Under the pieces are notes generated by a model that saw nothing but the letters and a program-made list of their open reading frames with translations, ran no database searches and had not been told where the DNA came from. From assembly GCA_008330645.1 (NCBI GenBank), contig VLTN01000004.1, positions 868,001-932,000 of the forward strand: a DNA stretch of 64,000 nucleotides, in the 5' to 3' direction. Below are positions 9,985 through 20,546 of the stretch, piece by piece; position 1 is the stretch's first letter, and every line of letters starts with the position of its first letter. This DNA is from Cafeteria roenbergensis. Its lineage: Eukaryota > Sar > Bigyra > Bicosoecida > Cafeteriaceae. The translations under genes and the position numbers were made by a program.

Positions 9985-12900
9985 ATGGACACGAGCAGGT
10001 GCCCGGTGTGCCACCGGACGTTCCTGTCTCGGCAGATCGAGCAGCACGCGAACTTGTGCATGGACCGGGGAGGCATCGTCGCTCCCGTTCCCCGCGTGAC
10101 CGACCAAGCGGACCGCTTGGAGTCGGCGATGTCGATGCTCGCCGGAGGGCGCGCGCAAGACGGGCGCGTGGCCCGGGAAATTTGGCCGGAAGCCGCCCGG
10201 TCTTCGGGCAGGCCGGAGGGGCAGCAGGCTCGGCGCGCGGAGGAGTTGCAGCAGTTCCTTAGGAGGGCTTCTCACTGCGGCAAACTGTTCGTGCGCGTCA
10301 TGTGCGCAATCCGGCTCCCGCAGCTGCAGCGGGGGTCCCCCTTCGCCTTCGCGGTGGTGACCTTCCAGGACCAGGCACACCGGTCGCCGCAGATCCGCTG
10401 CGCTGACGGGGTCGCGCCGCTCGACGTGGAGGTTGTGTTCGACGTCCCGGAGTACTTCGGCCCCGCCCTGGTGCTCGTCGACCTGTGGACGCGGGCGTCG
10501 GCGCTGGGGAAGCCGTCGCACGTTGGCCGGACCTCGTTCCCGCTCAGGAGCGCACTGCCGAGACGCGACCGCGACCTTGCGGCGGCCGCCGCAGAGAGCC
10601 TTGAGAGGCTGAACAAGGCCGCCGGCGTAGTCCAAGGCTTTGCCCCTCCGCCGCCGCGCTCGCCGGGCACCAGCCCGCAGCGCCCGCCCGCTGGCGTCGG
10701 CGGCGTGGCGGCTTCCGCCCGGCCAGGGCAGCGAGCCGTGCCGCCTGCGCCGTTCCTCGCAGGCGTGCACAGGTCCGCCTCTGAGGCCGTGCGAAGCCAG
10801 TGGGGGTCGCTGTCGGCCGCCTCCCGCTCCGCTGCCGCCCGCGCCGCCCGCGCCGCCGCCGTGTCTGGCGGGGATACCGCCTCCGCAGCAGCGCCTGCGG
10901 GTCCCGGGAGCGCGGGACTCTTCGCCCAAGCCAGGGCAGAAGGAGCCGTCAGCATCACCGACCGGATAGGCATGGGACCACGCCGGTCGCGCACGCTCGC
11001 CCAGCTGGGAGCGTCGCTCCGCGGCCCGGCGCTCCGGCCTGCTCCGGCCGCCCTCGCCCACGCTGACGACAGGCCCGGCAATATGCCGCCGCAGCCCGCC
11101 CCCGCAGCACCCCCGCTCTCCAGCACGTCGTGGCAGGCCGTCCCGGCGCGGGCAGGCGCTGCCTCACCGGCCGCCGGGGCGTCTCCCCGGTCCAGTGCAG
11201 AGGCGACGGCAGCGGGCTCGCTCGCCGGCCGAGCTGCGGGTCCGGGCGGGTGCGTGCTCGCTGGACTCCTGCCGGGTGCCCAGCACGGGGCGCAGGCGGG
11301 GCACCGTGGAGCCGAAGGCGCGGGGGGGTGCCGCGGGCGGCGTCCGACGTCGCCCCTGCCGCCTGGACCCGCCTCTCCAGGACATCGAGGGGCCGCCGTC
11401 AGCGTGACAGCACCGCCCTCGTCCGCAAGCAGCGCCGGACCGATTGGCATTGCGTCCGAGGCGGCGTCGTCGAGCGGCAGCTCGAGCCCAAGCGACGTCG
11501 CAAAGAGCGAGGGCGCTGGTGCAGCCGCCGCAGGCGCACACCCCGACGAGGCTGAGGGCGGTGCAGCGGCTGCAGCGGCGGGGCGCGCCGGCAGCGCCGT
11601 CGATATCGCCGGGCCAAGCCCCCCGGACGCAATGGGCCCAGCTGCACGCGGCGCAGGGCCAGACGGAGGCGCCGCCGTGCGCGGCACGAGCGCCAGGGCT
11701 GTCCGGCGCTCATCAGGCGGGACGGAGGGGGGTTCGCCGAACAAGCGAAGCTCAAAGTCCGACGGGGACAGGGTCCGCGCCGAGGCGCAGCTGTCGCTTC
11801 GGCCGCCGGCAGGGTTTCCCTCCGGGCTGCGCTCCGCCGTCTCGGCCCCGGGGTCGCCGCGAGACCGGCTTCAGCGGCGGCGGAAGGACGGGGGACTCGG
11901 GGACGTTGGCGAGTGGGCCTCGCCGTCGCTACACGTCGCGCCGCGCAGCTCGGACAAGGCTGCCGCGTCCTCGAGCACGTCAGACGGGGCTCTGCCCGGC
12001 TCTGCCGGAAGTGTGGGGCCGGCAGCAGCAGCTGCAGCGGCAGCCGGTGGCGCCAGCGGTGCAGACGGCGCCGCGCCGCTCGCTGCGGCCGGGAGTGCGC
12101 CGGCTCGATGCCCCGCTCAGTCTGCCAGGGAACGCTCGGAGCTCCGCCGCGCTGCGGGCGCTCTGCCTGCCTGGGGTGGCGAGGCCGGCTCGCGGCACAG
12201 GGCGGACGCCGCGCCCCGCCGCAAGTTTGCAAGGGAGCTTGGCCGAGACGAGGCGGGCTGTCCCCCGAGGCTGGTGGGGCAGGCGAGCGCCTCTGCTTCG
12301 GACGCGAGCGAGGGCCACGCGGCCGCCTCAGCGGACGATGGCTCGCGGGAGGGGCAGGATGACGACGGGAGCGGGCCCCCGCCTCAGGCCTCTGACGTCG
12401 GGCATGAGGATGTCTCCGCGTGCCCCGAGGCCGGGCCCGCCGCCTTGGCTCTCACAGCCCAGCGCGGGGAGCCGAGGCCGAGCTGCGCGTCCGCAGCGTC
12501 GACGACCTGCGGCCCGGCGAAGGCGCCTCTGGCCGCGCTCGCCCCAGTGCCGGGCGACCGGTCCAGCCCTTCGGAGTCGTCCAGCGCCACCAGCGTGCGA
12601 GACGCCAGCACGACAGAGGCCGGCAAGGGGGCACCACCGCTGGACGGCGCTGCCCCCTCGGGGCCGCCCAGCTCCATGGACTTCAAGCCGGCGCCCGGGT
12701 GCTCTGCCGCCTGGCAGGAGGAGCTGGACCACAAGCCCGCCGCACGCCCGCCCGGCGCGGAGCCCCCGGCGGCGGACAGGAGGACCTCGGTAGTGGATGT
12801 GACCGCGGCGGGCATGGCGGGGGCCGGGGACGGCTCCGGGGCCAGTCATTGCGCGGGCGGAGCGGGGGCTGCTGCAGCCAGCCAGCCAGCCGCGCAGCTT

Positions 12901-15900
12901 GCCGTTGGCTCGCCCGCGGCGCGGGCTCGTGCGCTGCAGCGCATGTCCTCCGCCACCAGCGCGCGCGCGTCCCCGGTTGCCGCGCCCGCTGCGCAGGGCA
13001 CGGCTCGCGCTCGCGAGTCCCTGTCGCACCTGGCTCCTCTCCCAGGCGCCGCCAGCGCCGTGCTCTCAGGCAGCCGGGGCCGTCTTCGAGGGGACAGCGG
13101 GGCTGCTTCGGGGGCCACAGCGCCGGGCTCTCGGCTGTCCGGGTGGGCGATCAGCCGCCTCTCCACGGGCCAGCGCCCCAGCGAGACGTCGCTGGCCCCA
13201 CATGCCGCCGTCGTCGTGACGCGGAGCAGCAGCGCCGAGTTGGACCAGCCACGCCAGCGGCCAGCCGAGGCGAGCGCCGGCGGGCAGGGTCGTCAGGAGG
13301 ACCCCGCCCCGCTGCAGCCCGTTCCAACGCACCCAAGCTTCGACAGGTCCATCACCGGCCTCAACTCGGCTGCCAGTTCGCGCTCGCTGGGCCGGCGGCA
13401 GTCGGACGCGGCGACGACCGACGCGGGCGAGGGAGCGACCCCTCGCGCTGTCACCACACCCCACCCGGCAGACGCCAATTCCACGCGGTTCGGCCTGCTT
13501 CACGGCGGGCCGTCGGAGCGCGAGCCCCACAGCCGGCTCAGCATCGCCCGCTCTCGAGCCTCCGGCGCGTCCGCCTGGAGCTTGTCTCGCGGGCCGTTCG
13601 GAGGGGCCGACCTGGACGCCAGGTCAGAGGCCGACTCGATTAGGGACCTTGCATACGGGCTCGCGAGCTCGGGCTGGGTGGTGTCGGCTGCGCTCTCGCC
13701 GGCTTCCAGGTCCGTACCGAGCCGCAGCCCCTCGAGGGGCGACCTGCTTCTCGCCCAGGGCAGCGCGTGGGACCTCGGCGGGGCGGCCCTCCGCAAGCCC
13801 GCCCTTCCGCTTCGCTCCGTGCTGCTGCAGCGGCTGTGGTCCGGGTCGTGGCCTGGCCGGTCGCTGTTTGGCAGGCGCCTGGCTGCTGCGCCGGAGCTGA
13901 GCCTCGACCCGTTCCAACCGCCTGTGGCGCTCGCAGGGGAGTCACTCCCCCCCAGCAGGGGCCGTCGGCACATTACGCGCCAGGCGAACCGGGGGCTGGC
14001 GCTCGAGGACGGCGCCGCCTCCTCCGTTGCACGCTCCAGCCCTTCAGGCGCTCCGGCCGACCTCGCCCCGCTTGAGGGCCTGCATCGGCCCGCGCGACAC
14101 AGGATGCAGGCGCCAGCCTTGGCCGCGCGGGACAGCGCCCCCTCCCCCGCCAGCGGCCCCGGGCCCTGCTACGGCGGGCCGCCCCTTCGGTGGACCCCCA
14201 GCGCCGACCCGGAGTACATGGCCCTGTCCTCGCCAGCGACAGCCTTCCTCCCCCAGCTTCCTGGCGCAATGCCCCTGCTGGCAGTCAACCTGGCAGAGGC
14301 CAGTGCCAGGTTCGGGGTGGGCGGCTTCGACTGCTGGCTCGCGCTGCACCCCATGCGAACGCCGCCGCCGCTCCTCTCGACGGTGTCCCCCACAGCATCG
14401 GTGGTCCTCCCGCCCAAGGGCGAGCAGGTTGCTTCCTCCGTTGCAGTGGCCAGGCGCGTTCCGGCTCTCAGCGACACCAAGCTCTGGGGCGCAAGCCACG
14501 AGGAGCAGCCCCAGGCGTGCCCGGTGGAGTTTCCGGACAGGGACATTCTCGGCATCGCGCTGCGGGGCGGCGCACAGCCAGGGGGCGCGGCGCGGCGCGT
14601 TGCCGTCGCGGCCGTGGCCAGGTCGCCAGCCAGCAGCTCTCCCCTGGGGCCGGGAGGCAGTGCGGACGGCCTTGCGCCCGGCACGGCCGACAGTTCTGCG
14701 GGCGAGGCTGCCAGTGCAGCCTCGCCCGCGGCACGGCGCTCGGAGCTGGAGCTTGCCCGCCTGTACTGCCACCCGCCTGGTGCGTATCCCCTGTTTCAGT
14801 CTCGGCGCGTGGTGGCGGGCAGCTCCGACCCCACAGCCATGGCCAGGGACGGCGCTGTGGTGCTCCTCGGCGGCGCCGGCGGCGCGTCGCAAGCGGCCAG
14901 TCCCGTGCACACAGCGCCAGCTTGTCTGCCGAGCGAGGGAGGGCCGCTAGAGGCGCAGCTGCTCGGGGCGGGGTGGGATGCTGCTGCTGCCAGGCGGCTG
15001 GGCTCGGGCGGCGGGCTTGCCGCGTCCGAGCCAGCGTCGTCCCACGCCGGCCTCGGCCCTCTCGAGGCGCTTCTCATCGCGCACTGCTCGACCAGGTCGC
15101 GGGTCGCTGGCGCCGCGCGCCCTCCCCCCCCGCCGCCAGGCGGCGCCCTTGGCAAGCAGGGGTGCGTGCGAGTGGCTGCCTGCCTGGTCTCCACGCGCTC
15201 GGTGCGCCGAGGCGTGTTCCCGGGCTCGTGGTCTGTGGTGCACCGCGCGGCCGCGACGGGCATCGTCGGGCTCGCAAAGGCGGTGACTTCGGGAGGCGCT
15301 GCGGCCGCTCACACGCTGTACAGCAGGACGACGGACGGATCTCGCATGACGCCCTTCGACGTCGCCTGCCGCTTCCGCCGCCCTCACGTGCTGCAGCAGC
15401 TGCTCAGCTCCGCCCACGCGTCGTTCGTCCCGTCTGACGGCACTGGCGCCACGGGGCTGCACCACGCCGTGGCCGGGGGGTCCGCCCGCTGCGTGGACTC
15501 GATGGCCCGGCACATGCTCGCGCGAGAGCGGTCCAGGCAGCGGGTCACCAGAGACTTCCTCACCCGACGCGACGGCGCCCTCTGCGTAGAGGACGCCGAG
15601 AAGTTCCGGTCTCCCCTGGAGGTGCTGGAGGCGAGAGACGCTTCAGGCAGAACCCCGCTCGCGCTCGCCTGCTGCGTCCGCCGGCGCTTCTGGGACGCGG
15701 TCGACGCGGCCGGGTTGGCGCCGGAGCGACTGCAGAGCCACGCTCACAAGCTCATGGCCTCACACACAGCGCAGGCAGCGTTCGATGCCGAGCGCAAACG
15801 CCGGCTTGCCGGGAGCACGTCCCCAGCAGCCAGCAGCGCCGAGGGGGAGTCCGGGCACTCTGCCGGCGACGCGGCGCTTGCGCCGGCGGAGCACGCCCAG

Positions 15901-17241
15901 TGGACGAGCCGGCTCGCTGCAGGGGGGAAGCGCGGCAGTGAGGCGCCGAGCGGCGGAGCCGGCCTCCGCGAGGACATTCCCGCCCCCGCCGCCCTGCAAC
16001 TGGACCCGTCGGAGCACCCGCTCGCGTGGTGGGACATCAGCGCCGTGAGCGCCGCGACGTCCGACGCGTGCACCGACGCCAGAGAGGCCATGGACCGGGG
16101 TTTGCGCGCCTTTCCGGCAGCCATTTCAGTGGAGCACGCTGCGGTGCGGTCGCGCGCCGTGGCGCGCCTCAGGCGCCTGGACCTGCTTGCGCGGGCACTG
16201 GACGCGGACGCGGCGACGGCGGAGGCCGGACTGCGGGCGATGAGGTCAGCCTTTGTCCCCAGCGGAGCGGCCAGCTCCCGGGAGGCGCACGCCGAGGCCC
16301 TCCTGTGCGGCGGAAGCGGCGCCCTGGCGGCGTCCGGGGCGGGCGCCCCAGCGGTTATCCCGCAGCGGGCCGCGCTTGCGGCAAGCGCAGCGCCGGACGC
16401 GGATTCGTCAGCAGACTCGCCGGAGCCGATTTTCCGTGACGTGGCGCCTCCCAGCCGCCCGGCCGGCGTCGTCGCCTGCCTGCTGCTGGCCGGCGCGGAC
16501 CCGTCCGCGCGAGACAACAAGGGATGCACCCCCCTGATGCTGGCCTGCGCAGCCGGCAACGCAGACGCGGCGCTGGCGTTGCTCTCATGCCGCAGGCTGG
16601 ACCGAGTGTCCGGCCGGTACGAGTTTGTCGCCCAGCCCCGCGCCGTCAACGTCGCAGGCGACACAGCCCTGTCGCTGTTGTGCTCGCAGCCCGCGGTGCT
16701 GCCCCCTGCGCGCGTGGCGGCCTCGGCGCATGCCCGCCAGACGGCAGACTCGGACTCCGCGGCAGCGGCCGGCGGCCTGCCCTGTGTCGCGTTCGCGGCG
16801 CGCGTGGCGGCCCGTCGACAGGCGGCCTTGTGCGCCGCTGCGAAGGGGCTGGTGAGAGCGGGGTGCCCCATCGGCAGAGCAACGCTTCTGGGAGAGACGG
16901 CGCTTCACTGTGCTGCGGGGCGCGGCCACGCGGCGCTCGTTGAGGCCTTGCTCGAGGCAGGAGCGGCAGGGAGCCACGCCGCGCTGCGCGCAACGGATGC
17001 CTCAGGCGCCACTCCGTTGGAAGCCGCATTGCGAGGGGAGCGGGCAGGCGTGCCGGGCTGCGGGGAGTGTCGGGCAGCGCTGGACGCGGCGATGAAGGAG
17101 CTGGCGGCGGCAAGGGCAGGGGCTGATTCGCCGCCCTCTGGTGCGCGAGCAGACGCAGACGCCACCGACGATTCGGACAGTGGTGCAGAGGCGGGTGATT
17201 CTGACTATGAGTACATTGACGGCGACGAAGTGTGCGAGTGA
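9985..17241 (+). CDS. UBZ4-type zinc finger, C2-like and ankyrin-repeat protein (2418 aa)
   Basis: A single uninterrupted exon of 7257 bp. The N-terminus has a compact C2HC finger of the Rad18/UBZ4 kind: C6PVC9...H21...C25. This class binds ubiquitin. Residues ~95-190 look like a C2 domain (KLFVRVMCAIRLPQL, then VVTFQDQAH, VLVDLWTRA and VGRTSFPLRSALP), suggesting lipid or protein binding. Residues 200-1750 are mostly Ser/Ala/Gly-rich disorder. The C-terminus has ankyrin repeats: TPFDVACRFRRPHVLQQLL (~1788), ATGLHHAVAGGSARCVDSM (~1822), RTPLALACCVRRRFW (~1888), CTPLMLACAAGNADAALALL (~2180) and ETALHCAAGRGHAALVEALL (~2302). It ends in an acidic tail (DSDYEYIDGDEVCE). It is probably a ubiquitin-reading scaffold, but the C2 call is tentative and no orthologue is recognised. 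The kinase gene follows 457 bp downstream on the same strand. Confidence 0.8.
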   Translation: MDTSRCPVCHRTFLSRQIEQHANLCMDRGGIVAPVPRVTDQADRLESAMSMLAGGRAQDGRVAREIWPEAARSSGRPEGQQARRAEELQQFLRRASHCGKLFVRVMCAIRLPQLQRGSPFAFAVVTFQDQAHRSPQIRCADGVAPLDVEVVFDVPEYFGPALVLVDLWTRASALGKPSHVGRTSFPLRSALPRRDRDLAAAAAESLERLNKAAGVVQGFAPPPPRSPGTSPQRPPAGVGGVAASARPGQRAVPPAPFLAGVHRSASEAVRSQWGSLSAASRSAAARAARAAAVSGGDTASAAAPAGPGSAGLFAQARAEGAVSITDRIGMGPRRSRTLAQLGASLRGPALRPAPAALAHADDRPGNMPPQPAPAAPPLSSTSWQAVPARAGAASPAAGASPRSSAEATAAGSLAGRAAGPGGCVLAGLLPGAQHGAQAGHRGAEGAGGCRGRRPTSPLPPGPASPGHRGAAVSVTAPPSSASSAGPIGIASEAASSSGSSSPSDVAKSEGAGAAAAGAHPDEAEGGAAAAAAGRAGSAVDIAGPSPPDAMGPAARGAGPDGGAAVRGTSARAVRRSSGGTEGGSPNKRSSKSDGDRVRAEAQLSLRPPAGFPSGLRSAVSAPGSPRDRLQRRRKDGGLGDVGEWASPSLHVAPRSSDKAAASSSTSDGALPGSAGSVGPAAAAAAAAGGASGADGAAPLAAAGSAPARCPAQSARERSELRRAAGALPAWGGEAGSRHRADAAPRRKFARELGRDEAGCPPRLVGQASASASDASEGHAAASADDGSREGQDDDGSGPPPQASDVGHEDVSACPEAGPAALALTAQRGEPRPSCASAASTTCGPAKAPLAALAPVPGDRSSPSESSSATSVRDASTTEAGKGAPPLDGAAPSGPPSSMDFKPAPGCSAAWQEELDHKPAARPPGAEPPAADRRTSVVDVTAAGMAGAGDGSGASHCAGGAGAAAASQPAAQLAVGSPAARARALQRMSSATSARASPVAAPAAQGTARARESLSHLAPLPGAASAVLSGSRGRLRGDSGAASGATAPGSRLSGWAISRLSTGQRPSETSLAPHAAVVVTRSSSAELDQPRQRPAEASAGGQGRQEDPAPLQPVPTHPSFDRSITGLNSAASSRSLGRRQSDAATTDAGEGATPRAVTTPHPADANSTRFGLLHGGPSEREPHSRLSIARSRASGASAWSLSRGPFGGADLDARSEADSIRDLAYGLASSGWVVSAALSPASRSVPSRSPSRGDLLLAQGSAWDLGGAALRKPALPLRSVLLQRLWSGSWPGRSLFGRRLAAAPELSLDPFQPPVALAGESLPPSRGRRHITRQANRGLALEDGAASSVARSSPSGAPADLAPLEGLHRPARHRMQAPALAARDSAPSPASGPGPCYGGPPLRWTPSADPEYMALSSPATAFLPQLPGAMPLLAVNLAEASARFGVGGFDCWLALHPMRTPPPLLSTVSPTASVVLPPKGEQVASSVAVARRVPALSDTKLWGASHEEQPQACPVEFPDRDILGIALRGGAQPGGAARRVAVAAVARSPASSSPLGPGGSADGLAPGTADSSAGEAASAASPAARRSELELARLYCHPPGAYPLFQSRRVVAGSSDPTAMARDGAVVLLGGAGGASQAASPVHTAPACLPSEGGPLEAQLLGAGWDAAAARRLGSGGGLAASEPASSHAGLGPLEALLIAHCSTRSRVAGAARPPPPPPGGALGKQGCVRVAACLVSTRSVRRGVFPGSWSVVHRAAATGIVGLAKAVTSGGAAAAHTLYSRTTDGSRMTPFDVACRFRRPHVLQQLLSSAHASFVPSDGTGATGLHHAVAGGSARCVDSMARHMLARERSRQRVTRDFLTRRDGALCVEDAEKFRSPLEVLEARDASGRTPLALACCVRRRFWDAVDAAGLAPERLQSHAHKLMASHTAQAAFDAERKRRLAGSTSPAASSAEGESGHSAGDAALAPAEHAQWTSRLAAGGKRGSEAPSGGAGLREDIPAPAALQLDPSEHPLAWWDISAVSAATSDACTDAREAMDRGLRAFPAAISVEHAAVRSRAVARLRRLDLLARALDADAATAEAGLRAMRSAFVPSGAASSREAHAEALLCGGSGALAASGAGAPAVIPQRAALAASAAPDADSSADSPEPIFRDVAPPSRPAGVVACLLLAGADPSARDNKGCTPLMLACAAGNADAALALLSCRRLDRVSGRYEFVAQPRAVNVAGDTALSLLCSQPAVLPPARVAASAHARQTADSDSAAAAGGLPCVAFAARVAARRQAALCAAAKGLVRAGCPIGRATLLGETALHCAAGRGHAALVEALLEAGAAGSHAALRATDASGATPLEAALRGERAGVPGCGECRAALDAAMKELAAARAGADSPPSGARADADATDDSDSGAEAGDSDYEYIDGDEVCE

Positions 17242-17698
17242 TGCGCACGACTGCTGCCTCCTGCGTCGCGCCAAAGGGATGCTTTTCGCTTGCTTTTCCT
17301 GGAGTCGGCGCGCAGTCCTTGGGGAACGCACCCCAAGCACGTTGCGCCGCGCGACATGCGTCTTGCACGAGTTCGCTTGCGCGCCCCTTTTGCGTGTGCG
17401 CGGCCCGGCGAGCTCAGTGTTGCGATTCCGGTTTTGGGGACGGCGGCCCAGCGCTGCTGCCTTTTCCAGCCGCCAAGCACCGCACTCCTCGCCCGCGCAA
17501 TGGCGACCAGCGGAAACAAACGCGGGGTCCGGCGGCGGGGGTGCCAACAACTATCTGGGGCCGCGCTGCCGGGCGGCGGGGCGGCGGCGGCTCTGTTGCT
17601 GAGTCGCTGGTTGCCTTGTATTTCCTGCCCGCCAGAAAAGCCGGAACAAGTCGCCGCAGCTTGAGCACTCGCCCCGCGCTGGCCGGCGCGCGGGGGAG
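17242..17698. other. Intergenic upstream of the MAK kinase
   Basis: This 457-bp stretch lies between two plus-strand genes. It is less GC-rich at its left end (tgcttttcgcttgcttttcc), where the ankyrin gene's 3' UTR should lie, and it leads into the kinase promoter. I saw no exon, repeat or RNA gene. Confidence 0.5.
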
Positions 17699-20169
17699 AT
17701 GAACCGCTACAAGATCGTCAAGCCGCTGGGAGATGGCACCTACGGATCTGTCCTCAAGGCCGTGAACAGGCAGACGGGCGAGATCGTGAGCTGTTGTGGT
17801 GCGGCGCGCATAACTGACGGCAGTTCGCCCGGCTGCACCGCCGCCAACTGCCCTCGCCTGTGCCCTCGCCCGAGCCTCCGCCCGGTCCGGCGCGCGCAGG
17901 TTGCCATCAAGAAGATGAAGAAAAAGTTCGCGACCTGGCAGGAGTGCATGCAGCTGCGCGAGGTCAAGGTGAGCAGGCAACCGGTGCCTTTTCGCGAGCC
18001 GCGCCAGCTAGTCTTGGCGCCGGCCACCGCCGCTGTGGCCCCGGACGACGGCTCTCGGCCTGGGAGGGTGGCCTGGTGGGCTGGCGGCGGCTCGTCTGCG
18101 CCGGCGAAGCTCGCCGCCGGCTGCCTGCTCGCAGCATCCGGTGCTGTCCCTGCAGCGGTTGGCGCAAGCGGAAGCGCCCGCGACTGCTCGGCCCCCTCAT
18201 CCTCACTGCCCGGCGCCCGCCCCACTCGCCGCCCCCGCCCCCTGGCTGTTCGCAGAGCCTCAAGAAGCTCAACCACCCGAACATCATCCGCCTCAAGGAG
18301 GTGATTCGCGAGAACAACGAGCTTCACTTTGTGTTCGAGTTTATGGAGCTCAACGTGTACGAGGCCATGAAGGGGCGGGCCAAGCACTTCTCGGAGACTA
18401 CAGTGCGTAACATGATGTTCCAGATATTCCAGGGCTTGCATTTCATGCACAGGCACGGGTTCTTTCATCGCGACATAAAGCCCGAGAACATTTTGATCCG
18501 TGACAACATTGTCAAGCTCGCGGATTTCGGGCTGGCGCGCGAGGTTCGCTCGCGGCCGCCGTACACGGACTACGTGTCCACCCGGTGGTATAGAGCGCCC
18601 GAGATTCTGCTGCGGTCGCGCTACTACAACAGTCCCATCGACGTGTTCGCCTGCGGCTGCATTCTCGCCGAGCTGCTCACGCTGCGGCCGCTCTTCCCCG
18701 GCGCATCCGAGGCCGAGCAAATCCTCAAGATCTGCGCGATCCTGGGCACTCCGTCTTCGTCGCACTGGCCCGAGGGGGTGCGGCTCGCCTCCCAGGTCGG
18801 CATCCGGCTGCCGGCCTACCCGCCCGTTCCCCTGTCTCGCGTTGTTCCCGGCGCGTCCCCGGAGGCCCTGCAGCTGCTCCAGGACACCCTGGCCCTGGAC
18901 CCCTCGCGCAGGCCCACGTGCGGCCAGGCCCTGCAGTACCCCTTCTTCATGCAGGGCATCCAGGTCCCCAGGGGCCCCTCCCCGCCCGGATCATTCCCAG
19001 GAACCGCCCTCTCATCCGGGCCTGCCGCCCCGAAGGGCCCTTCATACGCCTCGGGGGGTACAATGGGCGCCCCGGGCGTTGTGACGGTTCGGGCCCTTGC
19101 GGCGGGGGGGCTGCACCCCGCCGGCGACGCGGAGGCGGCCGGCGCCGCCAGCGGCAGCGCTGGCGAGCTCAGTGCCGGTGGCGGTGCCAGCGGCGCCAGG
19201 GGGACAGGAGGGCCCTTCGGCTCGGCGGGCAGGGCGGGATGGGCATCGGACGCAGCGCTGGGAGGCGGCCCACGCCACTCGCCCGCCAGCAGGGCGCCAG
19301 GCGCTGCCGCTGCGGTTAGCGGAGCCGGCTCGTCGAGCGCAGCTGCCGCAGCCAGCGCAGCCATGGACCTGGACTCCACGGAGGCGCTTCTGGCGTCCTT
19401 CGGCCTCGCGGGCGGGGATGCAGGAGCGGGCGTCGCGGGCGCAGCCGTCGCTCCGCCAGTTGTTGCCTCAGTGGCGCGGGGCTCGTCGCACGGCAGCTCG
19501 GGGCCGGCCCAGCGGGGCAGGCTTGGTGCCAGCGACAGCAGTGTGTCTGGCCGTGCCGGCGAGCGGTCCCGGGCTGCGTCTCAGGCTGGCGCTGGCGCTG
19601 GCGCTGGCGCCGGGGCGAGCTCCGGCGCGGGGGGCTGGTCTGGCCGGAGTTCTGGGGCTGGGGCTGGGGCTGGTGCTGGTGTCGGAGGACCACAGCTCCC
19701 AGGCAGCGACGAGGACTTGTCTCGGATGCTAGAGGCGGCAGGGGGCGGAGGGGTGTTCGATACCGCCCCTATGCCCATGTCTTCGGCCTCCAGGGCTGGT
19801 AAGGACGCGAGCGGCGGTGCCGGCAGCGGCAGCTGGCAGCGGTCGGCTCCGGTGTCCCACTCGTTCGCTAGGTCGGAGGATCCCAACCCAGGCGCCGGGG
19901 GCGGAGGCGGCGACACGTCGGGGGTTGACGCGCTTCTCTCCAGCCTGCTCGGGGGCTCAGCGGCCGGAGGAGGGTACTCCCACGCCCGCGACGGGCCGGG
20001 CGCAGGGGGCTCGTCCCGGGCGTCGCGAGGGGACGCCTTGCCGCGTCGTCAGCGGGACGCCGGCGAGTCGAGCAAGAGCGCGCGGGACTACGCCCCGTCC
20101 GGCGTTGCCCCGACCAGGCGGCAGGGCTTTGGGCACGCTGGCCGGTCCGTTATGGGGGGCGGCATCTGA
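17699..20169 (+). CDS. MAK: MAK/ICK/MOK (RCK-family) protein kinase, probable flagellar-length regulator
   Basis: Three exons, 17699-17785, 17900-17968 and 18256-20169, all in phase 0, give 689 residues. The first exon carries the glycine loop GDGTYGSV. The second carries VAIKKMKKK with the ATP-binding Lys. The third carries HRDIKPEN, the DFG motif ([10 protein letters not shown]) and the activation loop [16 protein letters not shown] with the RCK-type TDY phosphosite. [15 protein letters not shown] and [20 protein letters not shown] are close to MAK/ICK sequences. The kinase domain ends near residue 300 and is followed by about 390 residues of Ala/Gly/Ser-rich tail, as in other RCK kinases. 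The family acts at cilia and flagella, where it restricts length (Chlamydomonas LF4, metazoan ICK/MAK). This agrees with the WDR90/POC16 homologue elsewhere in the window. Subfamily assignment is strong; the exact paralogue is not determined. Confidence 0.93.
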
Positions 20170-20546
20170 GGTCGTGGCCTTGGGCCGCATCGCTCCGCCT
20201 GCCCAGCATCGTGCCCCGTCCCTCCCGCGCTCTTGCCACTCATGTCGCCGCACCCCCCTCCCCTCCTCCCCCCCGGCCATGGGCTGCAGCTCTTGCGTTT
20301 GTCTCGCGTCGTCGGCCTGCGGGTGTGCTCGCTAGCCGGTGTTCGGCTTGGAGGCAGCAGCGGGCGGCCGAGGCCCCGGCTTGCCCGGTGGTCGCCGTCG
20401 CCCTGCGTATAACCCAGCGCGACGCCTTTTTGGTGCATTGACCTCTGCGTGCCCGGGACTGCCAGCGTCTCATTATTCAGTGCTCATTGCAGCCAGCGCC
20501 TCCACAGCGCACTCAGGCCAACTCGTGACTCGGCGTGGCGGCGCAC
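20170..20546. other. Intergenic between converging kinase and FKBP genes
   Basis: A 377-bp tail-to-tail region. It has a C-rich run near 20255-20278 and otherwise mixed sequence. It should hold both polyadenylation regions, but no clear AATAAA signal is visible. Confidence 0.5.
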
